A stretch of 6,187 nt of DNA from Syntrophobacteria bacterium (GTDB taxonomy: Bacteria; Desulfobacterota; Syntrophobacteria; JARFUL01): NCBI GenBank assembly GCA_029289015.1, contig JARFUL010000257.1, positions 1 through 6,187 on the forward strand, in the 5' to 3' direction. This document shows positions 1 through 5,653 of this stretch, one piece after another. The first letter of the stretch is position 1; each line of letters starts with the position of its first letter. The position numbers were made by a program, and so were the translations under genes. Below the pieces are notes generated by a model. It was not told where the DNA came from. It was given only the letters and a program-made list of their open reading frames with translations, and ran no database searches.

Positions 1-1602
1 GTAGGCCGTTGCCAGGAGCAGGTAGAGCCTGGGGTCCTCGCCTTTTTCGAGGCGTGTCTTCAGCTCCCGGACCCCCTCCTGGGCCCGGTTGTTCGCCAGT
101 AGAATCTCAACCAGATTGGACAGGATATCCACCCGGCCCGGGCCATACTTCAGGGCCAGGCGAAGCTCCTTCTCCGCGTTGGAAACCTTGCCCTGGAACG
201 CGTACACCCTCCCCAGGCTGAGGTGCGCGTTCGGGTTCTCGGGGGTGATCTTGGCCACCATCTTGAAGCTCTCCTCCGCACCCCTGTAGTCTCTCCGGGC
301 AAGGGCTATGTTCCCCAGGAACATATGGGCCAAAAAGTTCGAGGGCTGGGCGCTGGCCACAATCTTCGCCTGCCTCTCAGCGTCCTGGGTCTTTCCCCTG
401 AGCAGCAGGGTGTTGGCCAGGATCATCCTCGCGTTGTGGAGCTTGCTGTTCAGCTTGAGGGCCCTGCGGGCCGCGTCCTCACTCTCCTTGACCTTTCCCA
501 TCTTCATAAAGGCCCTGGCAAGCTGGTACTGGACATCCGAGGACTTGGGCACCTTGCTCGCGAGGTTCTGGTAAAGGTCCGCCGCGGCCTTGGCGTCGCC
601 CTTCCTGAGAAGAACCCTGCCCTTGAGGGAGAGGATCTCCAGGTTGTTGGGGTAATACCCGATGAGGTCGTCGAGCTCCTTTATGGCCTGATCCATCTTG
701 CCGATGCCTGACAGGAGCTCCACGAGCCTCATCCTGGGGCCGGGAATCCTGGGATCTATGGCGGACGCCTGGCGGTAGAGCTTCTCCGCGTCGCGGACCC
801 TGCCCTCCAGGATGTAGAGCTCCCCCAGGGTCAGGTGGGTGATGGGGTTTTTCGGTTCCGCGGCCCTGGCTCTCTTGAACTGCTTCTCAGCCGTCTCCTT
901 TTTGCCCCGCCGCAGGTAGAACTTTCCGAGGCTCAACCTCTCGTCCGCGTTGAGGTTCTTGAGGCCCGCGGCCCTCTTGGCCAGCCGGTCTGCGGCCTTG
1001 GAACTCTTCATGCGCAGGTTCAGGTTGGCCATGTTGATCAGGGCCCTGCCGGACCTGGGCGCCTGGTTCAGCGCCTTTTGGGCCGCGTCTCTCGCCTCCC
1101 TCTCCTTGCCCTGGGCCATCTTCAGGCGGCTGAGAAGTATGAGGACCTCTTCATCGTTGGGGTGCCTGATGGCCAGGATCTCCACCTGCTTCTCCGCAGC
1201 ACTTATGTTTCCGGACAGGGTGAGGATGGAGGCCAGGTTGTACCTCGCGTCACGGTTCTCGGGGTCTTTCTTCAATGCGATGGTGAACGCCTCCACCGCG
1301 CTCAACGTAAGGCCCAGCTTCAGGCTGACGAGGCCGCTCAGGTGATACGCTTCCGCGTCTTTGGGGTTCAGGGCCCTCGCCTGGCCCAAAACCTTCGCAG
1401 CCCCGTAGTAGTCGCCCCCTTTGTAGAGCTTCCTCGCGTTCTCCATAATACGCGCGAAGTCCTCTTTGCCGAGCACCACCCCCGGCCGTTCCTGGCCCTC
1501 TTTGGGCCTTTCCGAATCCTTCCGGGTGGAAAGGGCCGTACCGGGAAAAATGAGCAGCGGCGCAACGGTGAGGACCAGCGCTATCTTCAGTATCTTTCGC
1601 AT
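1..1602 (-). CDS. Exported TPR-repeat protein (C-terminus outside window)
   Basis: An open frame of 534 codons starts with ATG at 1602 and runs without a stop to base 1, so the gene is cut by the window edge. Residues 1-25 look like a Sec signal peptide: a positive start (MRKILK), a hydrophobic core (about 7-20) and a plausible cleavage near GTALS. No lipobox cysteine is present. After a short charged linker, residues from about 50 onward are tandem 34-residue TPR units, roughly 14 in view. They show the usual pattern of small residues and a Pro near each repeat end (for example ALNPKDAEAY, AAEPKNPITH, KITPENPNAH). TPR arrays are protein-binding scaffolds; with a signal peptide this one should act in the periplasm or at the envelope. 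Its length and architecture recall the TPR proteins of exopolysaccharide/PEP-CTERM loci, but those are lipoproteins and no such neighbour is visible. The start is supported by a strong Shine-Dalgarno site. The specific function is unknown. Confidence 0.88.
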   Translation of the reverse strand, partial: MRKILKIALVLTVAPLLIFPGTALSTRKDSERPKEGQERPGVVLGKEDFARIMENARKLYKGGDYYGAAKVLGQARALNPKDAEAYHLSGLVSLKLGLTLSAVEAFTIALKKDPENRDARYNLASILTLSGNISAAEKQVEILAIRHPNDEEVLILLSRLKMAQGKEREARDAAQKALNQAPRSGRALINMANLNLRMKSSKAADRLAKRAAGLKNLNADERLSLGKFYLRRGKKETAEKQFKRARAAEPKNPITHLTLGELYILEGRVRDAEKLYRQASAIDPRIPGPRMRLVELLSGIGKMDQAIKELDDLIGYYPNNLEILSLKGRVLLRKGDAKAAADLYQNLASKVPKSSDVQYQLARAFMKMGKVKESEDAARRALKLNSKLHNARMILANTLLLRGKTQDAERQAKIVASAQPSNFLAHMFLGNIALARRDYRGAEESFKMVAKITPENPNAHLSLGRVYAFQGKVSNAEKELRLALKYGPGRVDILSNLVEILLANNRAQEGVRELKTRLEKGEDPRLYLLLATAY

Positions 1603-1609
1603 TACCAGG

Positions 1610-1616
1610 CTCCTTT
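1610..1616 (-). promoter_or_regulatory. Ribosome binding site of the TPR gene
   Basis: On the minus strand AAAGGAG lies 7 nt before the ATG at 1602. The spacing and match are near ideal and fix this start, which also gives an intact signal peptide. Confidence 0.8.
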
Positions 1617-1657
1617 GGGGTTGTTCCGTTTTGGTCCCCGTAAAGATACTCGATACG

Positions 1658-1714
1658 AAAAAAAAAGAAAAGCCCCGGTAGTATCGGGAGACGACTGAGG
1701 GGGCTCGGCCCCCT
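1658..1714 (-). terminator. Probable intrinsic terminator after the ahb genes
   Basis: Read on the minus strand, a perfect 7-bp GC-rich hairpin (arms 1708-1714 and 1698-1704, 3-nt loop) is followed by a weaker stem (CCCG at 1688-1685 with CGGG at 1677-1674, extended by one G-U pair). A U-rich tract comes next: four T, one C, then nine T (1671-1658). A second pairing is possible: AGCCCC (1705-1700) with GGGGCT (1676-1671), which ends directly at the T tract but breaks the first hairpin. The element lies downstream of ahbA and upstream of the TPR gene, so it could end the heme transcript or attenuate transcription into the TPR gene. Stability was judged by eye, not by a folding program. Confidence 0.5.
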
Positions 1715-1721
1715 GAAAGAG

Positions 1722-1781
1722 TTACTCTGGACTCTCCGGCAGCGGGGCACGGGCGGATGTCTCAGATGAACCGCGCTCCAT
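1722..1781 (-). other. Possible 19-codon leader ORF before the terminator
   Basis: A short frame starts with ATG at 1781 and ends with TAA at 1724-1722, 7 bases before the 1698-1714 hairpin. It would encode MERGSSETSARAPLPESPE. A Shine-Dalgarno-like AAAGGAG lies 16 nt upstream, too far for normal initiation; only a weak TAGG lies closer. The position before competing hairpins and a T tract fits a leader peptide, but there is no run of a single amino acid to suggest a signal. It may well be a chance frame. Confidence 0.15.
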
Positions 1782-1826
1782 TGCGAGCCTATGTGAACTC
1801 CTTTGGGACGCCCGTTTTCGCGGCGT
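1749..1826 (-). repeat. Competing inverted repeats in the ahbA-TPR intergenic region
   Basis: A perfect 7-bp inverted repeat, ACGGGCG (1749-1755) and CGCCCGT (1809-1815), is separated by 53 nt. The second arm also lies inside a local dyad, 1808-1826 (ACGCC with GGCGT around an A-rich loop on the minus strand), so the two pairings exclude each other. Together with the terminator region this makes much of the 1603-1865 gap capable of secondary structure. I compared it by eye with c-di-GMP-I, TPP, SAM, SAH, fluoride and 6S RNA patterns and recognised none. It could be a leader RNA, a small RNA or just GC-rich spacer. Confidence 0.35.
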
Positions 1827-1865
1827 GCATATGGCTGGGATCAATAAGGCTCTGCCGCGGGAACC

Positions 1866-2321
1866 TCAGTCGTCACTCACGTTGAAGTCCACCTGGATCT
1901 TGTACATCTTCTGGGCGGGCAGGCTCATGATCCCTGAGACCCCGGTGGCCTCCTCTATCTCCCTGAGGCACTCTCTGATACGCTCTTCGCTGGGGGCTAT
2001 CAGGGTGAACCAGACGTTGATGGAGCTAAGGCGCAGGTAGTTGTGGGTCACCCCGGGGTAGGAGTTCACCTTGGCCACGAACCCATCGAGCTTCTCCTTT
2101 GGGACCCTGGCCCCGCACAGGGTGGAGGTAAAGCCGATCTCCCGGGAGTCGAAGTTGGCCCCTATCCTTCTTATTATCCCCTTCTCCTTGAGCCTTTGCA
2201 CCCTGCGCACCACCTCCTCCTCGGCAATGCCCAGCCTCCGGCCCACCACGAGGTAGGGTTTGGTTTCAATGGGAAAGTCGGACTGTATTTCGTTGAGAAT
2301 ACGCCTGTCTAGATCGTCCAA
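1866..2321 (-). CDS. ahbA: Siroheme decarboxylase subunit AhbA (Lrp/AsnC-like)
   Basis: This 151-residue protein belongs to the AhbA/AhbB/NirD family, Lrp-fold proteins that became enzymes. With AhbB it removes the C12 and C18 acetate carboxyls of siroheme to give 12,18-didecarboxysiroheme, in the cytoplasm. An N-terminal winged-helix-like part (about 1-55, with VVRRVQRLKEKGIIRRIGA) is followed by the RAM-like ferredoxin fold. AhbA-type motifs are GFTSTLCGARVP (63-74), GVTHNY (90-95, with His93), NVWFT (102-106), IAPS (108-111) and LPAQKMYKIQVDF (134-146). AhbB proteins instead tend to carry GWTHNAMVA and a WPYNLYTM-like segment, so I assign the A subunit from memory of both families. The start is TTG with GGAG 7 nt upstream, and no ATG fits. 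It begins 3 nt after the ahbD stop and is the last gene of the cluster. A pure regulator is the alternative; the operon and motifs argue against it. Confidence 0.9.
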   Translation of the reverse strand: MDDLDRRILNEIQSDFPIETKPYLVVGRRLGIAEEEVVRRVQRLKEKGIIRRIGANFDSREIGFTSTLCGARVPKEKLDGFVAKVNSYPGVTHNYLRLSSINVWFTLIAPSEERIRECLREIEEATGVSGIMSLPAQKMYKIQVDFNVSDD

Positions 2322-2324
2322 TTT

Positions 2325-3410
2325 CTAACTCCGGGTTTTGGGCACGTAGGTGCAGAGCGGCTCTTCGGCTAAAAAATCGCCCGTGGCCTCGAAACCCCTG
2401 GCCCGGCAGCCGCCGCAGACCCGGCGGTACTCGCAGACCCCGCACTTGCCCTTGTAGCAGTCCGGGTCCCTGAGCTGGTTGAGCACCTCGGATTGGGCCC
2501 AGATCTCGGCTATGGGTTTTTCCAGGATATTCCCGCACTTAACCTCGAGGTAGCCGCAGGGCTGGACATCGCCCACGTGGGAGACGAAGAGGAACCCGGT
2601 CCCCCCCAGGCACCCCCTGGTCACCGCGTCCAGCCCGTGGGTCTCGAAGGTGAGCTTTACCCCCCCCTCCTTGGCCCTCTGGCGCATGATGCGGTAGTAG
2701 TGGGGCGCGCAGGTGGCCTTGAGGGAGATGGGGACCTTGCCCCTTTGCTCGTAGAACCACTCGAGCACCTCCTCGTAGTCCTGGGCGGAGAAGGTCTGCT
2801 CATAGAGGTTTCGGCCGCGACCCGTGGGCACGAGGAGAAAGACGTGGTGCGCGACCGCGCCTAGGTCGAGGGCTATCTCCTGGATCGCGGGTATCTCTGA
2901 TATGTTCTTCGAGGTTATGGTGGTGTTTATCTGGAACTCCAACCCCGCGCGCTTCAGCGCGTCCACGCCCTCCATCGCGCTCTTATACGCTCCCTTTTGC
3001 GCGCGAAACTCGTCGTGGGACGCTTCCGTTGCCCCGTCGAGGGATATGGATACCCTCTGGATGCCCACGCGCTTGAGCTCTTTCGCGCGGGCCGCGGTGA
3101 GCAGGGTGCCGTTGGTGGCCAGCGTCATGCGGAAGCCCAGGTCGGTCCCCCTTTGCGCGATGACCGCAATGTCATCCCTCACCAGGGGCTCTCCCCCCGT
3201 GAGGATCACTATGGGGGACCCGAGCGCGCTCAGGTCTTCGAGAAAGGCCAGGCAGGCCCGGGTGTCCAATTCACCGGGGTAGGAGTTGTCCAAAGAAGCC
3301 GCGCGGCAGTGGATGCAGGAGAGGTTGCAGGTGCGGGTCACCTCCCAGGCCAGAAGCCTCAGGACGGGAGGCCCGTCATCCTTTGGGCGCCCAGCCGGCT
3401 CCGGCCCCAC
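2325..3410 (-). CDS. ahbD: Heme b synthase AhbD (radical SAM, SPASM-type)
   Basis: The 361-residue enzyme catalyses the last step of the Ahb pathway: oxidative decarboxylation of two propionates of Fe-coproporphyrin III to vinyl groups, giving heme b. The radical SAM cluster motif is CNLSCIHC (Cys28, Cys32, Cys35); the SAM-binding GGEP is at 72-75, and TNGTLLT and SISLDGA follow in the barrel. Family landmarks include FLLVPTGRGR (191-200), KATCAPHYYRI (231-241) and TRGCLGGTGF (264-273). The C-terminus is a SPASM-like auxiliary-cluster domain: Cys267, x12, Gly280, x4, Cys285, then Cys323, Cys326, Cys332, Cys335 and Cys353, enough for two extra [4Fe-4S] clusters. The start is GTG at 3410, overlapping the hemB TAG by one base, with GGAGG 7 nt upstream inside hemB. 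The related NirJ and AhbC are alternatives, but the EVTRTCNLSCIHCRAA opening and the LAEEPLC end fit AhbD. Confidence 0.94.
   Translation of the reverse strand: MGPEPAGRPKDDGPPVLRLLAWEVTRTCNLSCIHCRAASLDNSYPGELDTRACLAFLEDLSALGSPIVILTGGEPLVRDDIAVIAQRGTDLGFRMTLATNGTLLTAARAKELKRVGIQRVSISLDGATEASHDEFRAQKGAYKSAMEGVDALKRAGLEFQINTTITSKNISEIPAIQEIALDLGAVAHHVFLLVPTGRGRNLYEQTFSAQDYEEVLEWFYEQRGKVPISLKATCAPHYYRIMRQRAKEGGVKLTFETHGLDAVTRGCLGGTGFLFVSHVGDVQPCGYLEVKCGNILEKPIAEIWAQSEVLNQLRDPDCYKGKCGVCEYRRVCGGCRARGFEATGDFLAEEPLCTYVPKTRS
2329..2332 (-). promoter_or_regulatory. Ribosome binding site deciding the ahbA TTG start
   Basis: GGAG on the minus strand sits 7 nt before TTG at 2321 and lies within the last sense codons of ahbD (CGG AGT, then TAG). 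It supports the TTG as the true start and suggests translational coupling to ahbD. Confidence 0.7.
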
Positions 3411-4399
3411 TAAAACCCCTCCCCCTTCCGGATGAGCCGGGCCGCGTCCGGCGCGAAGTAGGTGAGGATCAGGTCGGCCCCGGCCCTCTTGATGGAGGTG
3501 AGAAGCTCCATCATCACCGCGCTCTCGTTGATCCAGCCCTTTTCCGCCGCGGCCTTGACCATGGAGTACTCGCCGCTCACGTTGTACGCGGCCACGGGAC
3601 AGTCCACGAGGTCCCGCACCAGGGAGATGACGTCGAGGTAGGCCAGCGCGGGCTTGACCATGACGATGTCCGCGCCCTCCCCTATGTCCATGACGACCTC
3701 CCTCACCGCCTCCCGGACGTTGGGCGGGTCCATCTGGTAGGACTTGCGGTCGCCGAACTGGGGAGCCGACTCCGCGGCCTCCCGGAAGGGGCCGTAGAAG
3801 TTGGAGCAGTACTTCGCCGCGTAGCTCATTATGGGAACGTTGATGTAGCCGGACTCGTCCAGGGCCTCGCGGATGCGGCCCACCCGGCCGTCCATCATGT
3901 CCGAGGGAGCCACCATGTCGGCCCCGGCCCGAACATGGGAGAGCGCGGTGCGGGCCAACAGCTCCAGGGTCGCGTCGTTGTCCACCTCACCGCGGTTCTT
4001 GATCAGGCCGCAGTGGCCGTGGTCGGTGTATTCGCAGAGGCAGACGTCCGTGATTACCACCAGGTCGGGCAGCGCGTCCTTCAGGGTCTTCACCGCGACC
4101 TGGACCACCCCGCTCCTCTTGTACGCGGAGCTCCCCTCCGGGTCCTTCTCGTCCGGGATGCCGAAGAGCAGGACCGCGGGTATCCCCAGGTCCGCCACCT
4201 CCCTGGCCTCCTTGACCAGCACGTCCGCGGAGAACCTGAAGACCCCGGGCATGGACTCCACCGTCTCCTTGGCCCCGTTGCCTTCCACCACGAACATGGG
4301 GTAGATGAGGTCGTCCACCGAGAGGGAGGTCTCCCGGACCATCCTCCTTATGCCGGGAGTGAGCCTAAGCCTGCGCGGTCTGTCCTTGGGAAAAGACAT
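3410..4399 (-). CDS. hemB: Porphobilinogen synthase (delta-aminolevulinic acid dehydratase)
   Basis: HemB condenses two 5-aminolevulinate molecules to porphobilinogen, the common precursor of siroheme and heme, in the cytoplasm. The 329-residue length is normal for the family. Both Schiff-base lysines are present: Lys196 in MSYAAKY and Lys249 in the signature [15 protein letters not shown]. The metal-site segment [14 protein letters not shown] has Cys120, Cys122 and Cys130, the zinc-type three-cysteine arrangement rather than the Asp-rich magnesium type of plants and some bacteria. Other conserved stretches are [11 protein letters not shown] (164-174) and [10 protein letters not shown] (271-280). 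The start is ATG at 4399 with an AAGGTG-type site about 7 nt upstream, 32 nt after the ahbC stop. Its place between two radical SAM heme genes is, as I recall, also seen in Desulfovibrio-type sulfate reducers and fits a dedicated heme operon. Confidence 0.98.
   Translation of the reverse strand: MSFPKDRPRRLRLTPGIRRMVRETSLSVDDLIYPMFVVEGNGAKETVESMPGVFRFSADVLVKEAREVADLGIPAVLLFGIPDEKDPEGSSAYKRSGVVQVAVKTLKDALPDLVVITDVCLCEYTDHGHCGLIKNRGEVDNDATLELLARTALSHVRAGADMVAPSDMMDGRVGRIREALDESGYINVPIMSYAAKYCSNFYGPFREAAESAPQFGDRKSYQMDPPNVREAVREVVMDIGEGADIVMVKPALAYLDVISLVRDLVDCPVAAYNVSGEYSMVKAAAEKGWINESAVMMELLTSIKRAGADLILTYFAPDAARLIRKGEGF
3416..3422 (-). promoter_or_regulatory. Ribosome binding site of ahbD, inside hemB
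   Basis: GGAGGGG on the minus strand lies in the codons for the last residues of HemB (GEGF). Its GGAGG core is 7 nt before the GTG at 3410. With the one-base TAG/GTG overlap, this makes ahbD translation likely to depend on ribosomes finishing hemB. Confidence 0.75.
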
Positions 4400-4406
4400 G
4401 GCTTGT

Positions 4407-4414
4407 CACCTTCC
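4407..4414 (-). promoter_or_regulatory. Ribosome binding site of hemB
   Basis: GGAAGGTG on the minus strand ends 7 nt before the ATG at 4399. It lies in the only intergenic gap within the ahbC-ahbA cluster that exceeds 3 nt (32 nt). I see no terminator or promoter there, so hemB is probably read from the ahbC promoter. Confidence 0.6.
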
Positions 4415-4431
4415 GTTTCAGTCATGGATTG

Positions 4432-5616
4432 TCAAGCGAGCCCGATCTCCTCGTCGGTGAGGTAGCAGGCAGGGTCCGGCGCCCAAAGGTCGCCGGTCAC
4501 CGCCTCGGCCCGGACCCGGAAGTTGCCCCCGCAGATGTCGAGCCAGCGGCACTTGGAGCACCGGCCGAGCACGTAGCGCTTCTTGTCCTTGAGCCTGGCC
4601 ATGAGCGGGTCCGAGAGGTCGGTCCACACCTCGGAGAAGGGCTTCTCCCGAACATTGCCGAAGGAGTGGTGCCGCCAGAACTGGTCCGCGTGGATCTGGC
4701 CGTCCCAGCTTACGCACCCGATGCCCCGGCCCGAAGAGTTCCCCTCGTTCCACTTGAGAAGCTCGAGCGCGCTTGCCGCCGCGTCCGGGTCTTCCTCGAG
4801 GAGCCTGAGGTAAACATAGGGGCCGTCCGCGTGGTTGTCAACGGTAAGTATCTCCTTGGGTTTGCCCCGGTCATGGAGGTCCTTGGTGCGCTCTAGGATC
4901 AGGTCGAGGACTCTCCGGGTCTCCTCGTGGCTCAACCCCTCCTCCATGAGGGACGAGCCCCGGCCGGTGTAGACCAGGTGGTAGAAGCAGAGCCTCGGTA
5001 TGTCCTTGGCTTCCAGGAGGTCGAATATCTTCCCGGCCTCCGCGACGTTGAGCCTGTTCATGGTGAACCTGAGCCCCACCTTTATGCCCGCGTCAAGGCA
5101 GTTGTCCACCCCCCGCATGGCCAGGTCGAAGGCCCCGTCCACGCCCCGGAACTTATCGTTGACCTCCCTCAGGCCGTCGAGGCTTATGCCCACGTAGGAG
5201 AGCCCGACCTCCTTGAGGCTTTTGGCCACCGGCCCGGTGATGAGGGTGCCGTTGGTGGAGATCACCGCGCGCATGCCCTTGGCCATCGCGTAGCGGGCCA
5301 GGTCCACCAGGTCGACCCTGGCCAGGGGCTCCCCCCCCGAAAAGAGCACCACCGGCACGCCGAAGGAGTCCAGGTCGTCCAGGAGCGCGAACCCCTCCTT
5401 TGTGCTCAGCTCGTTGGGCGCGGGCTGGGGTTTCGCGTGCGCGTAGCAGTGGATGCACCTGAGGTTGCAGGCCTTGGTGACGTTCCAGACCACCACCGGC
5501 CTCTTGTCCGCGGAGAACTGGAGAAGGTGGGAGGGGAGCCTGCCCGAGTCCCTGCCGTAGCGGAGCGCGTCGGAAGGCTCAACCGTGCCGCAGTAAAGCT
5601 TCGATATTCCGATCAT
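4432..5616 (-). CDS. ahbC: 12,18-didecarboxysiroheme deacetylase AhbC (radical SAM)
   Basis: The 394-residue enzyme removes the two remaining acetate side chains (C2 and C7) of 12,18-didecarboxysiroheme to give Fe-coproporphyrin III, the substrate of AhbD. The N-terminus ISKLYCGTVEPSDALRYGR is characteristic of the family and confirms the ATG at 5616. The radical SAM motif is CNLRCIHC (Cys50, Cys54, Cys57), with SGGEP at 93-97, STNGTLI at 120-126 and VGISLDG at 142-148. Later landmarks are CFYHLVYTGRGS (210-221), LTVDNHADG (257-265) and DQFWRHHSFGN (311-321). The C-terminal auxiliary-cluster region holds Cys301, Cys353, Cys356, Cys362 and Cys384, fewer than in AhbD: the position matching AhbD Cys285 is Asp311, and CGGC is CGGN. 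The protein ends with DPACYLTDEEI, also family-like. It is the first gene of the cluster and has its own promoter but no visible Shine-Dalgarno site. NirJ is the nearest alternative. Confidence 0.94.
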   Translation of the reverse strand: MIGISKLYCGTVEPSDALRYGRDSGRLPSHLLQFSADKRPVVVWNVTKACNLRCIHCYAHAKPQPAPNELSTKEGFALLDDLDSFGVPVVLFSGGEPLARVDLVDLARYAMAKGMRAVISTNGTLITGPVAKSLKEVGLSYVGISLDGLREVNDKFRGVDGAFDLAMRGVDNCLDAGIKVGLRFTMNRLNVAEAGKIFDLLEAKDIPRLCFYHLVYTGRGSSLMEEGLSHEETRRVLDLILERTKDLHDRGKPKEILTVDNHADGPYVYLRLLEEDPDAAASALELLKWNEGNSSGRGIGCVSWDGQIHADQFWRHHSFGNVREKPFSEVWTDLSDPLMARLKDKKRYVLGRCSKCRWLDICGGNFRVRAEAVTGDLWAPDPACYLTDEEIGLA

Positions 5617-5617
5617 A

Positions 5618-5631
5618 ATTATATTATACCA
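5618..5631 (-). promoter_or_regulatory. Extended -10 promoter of the ahb cluster, predicted leaderless
   Basis: The minus strand reads TGG-TATAAT (5631-5623), a perfect extended -10 element; a second TATAAT overlaps it at 5623-5618. By standard spacing, +1 for the first box falls on 5616, the A of the ahbC ATG. The hexamer 17 bp upstream (GGACGG, 5651-5646) does not resemble TTGACA, as is common for extended -10 promoters. No purine-rich Shine-Dalgarno site lies before the ATG. The AT-rich island stands out in GC-rich DNA. Confidence 0.6.
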
Positions 5632-5644
5632 GAAGGAGCCCTTC
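5632..5644. repeat. Dyad symmetry upstream of the ahbC -10 box, possible operator
   Basis: GAAGG and CCTTC form a perfect 5-bp inverted repeat around AGC, directly abutting the TGG of the extended -10 element, so it covers roughly -16 to -28. A regulator bound there would affect the promoter. It is short, could be chance, and matches no operator I can name. Confidence 0.25.
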
Positions 5645-5653
5645 CCCGTCCCG

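Noticed and set aside
1641..1671. A sigma-70 promoter for the TPR gene
   Set aside because: TATCTT near 1649-1644 is a poor -10 match without a clear -35 or extended -10 element, so I could not place a promoter with confidence.
223..1698. Several long plus-strand open frames opposite the TPR gene
   Set aside because: They are shadows of the TPR coding strand. Codon use and repeat periodicity make sense only on the minus strand, which has a Shine-Dalgarno site and a signal peptide.
1250..1750. A 166-codon minus-strand frame overlapping the TPR gene start
   Set aside because: It is out of frame with the TPR gene, spans the terminator and has an Arg/Gly/Pro-rich composition with no motif.
1603..1865. 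A known riboswitch, 6S RNA or tRNA in the ahbA-TPR gap
   Set aside because: I looked for c-di-GMP-I, TPP, SAM, SAH, cobalamin and fluoride core motifs, 6S RNA features and a tRNA cloverleaf and found no convincing match by eye.
3383..4465. A 360-codon plus-strand open frame antisense to hemB
   Set aside because: It mirrors the hemB reading frame in GC-rich DNA. Its product is a low-complexity run of His, Val, Gly, Arg and Pro with no recognisable domain, while the minus strand has an unmistakable HemB.
2325..5616. ahbC and ahbD as a recent tandem duplication around hemB
   Set aside because: They share only the radical SAM core pattern and differ over most of their length. They are distinct ancient subfamilies with different reactions.
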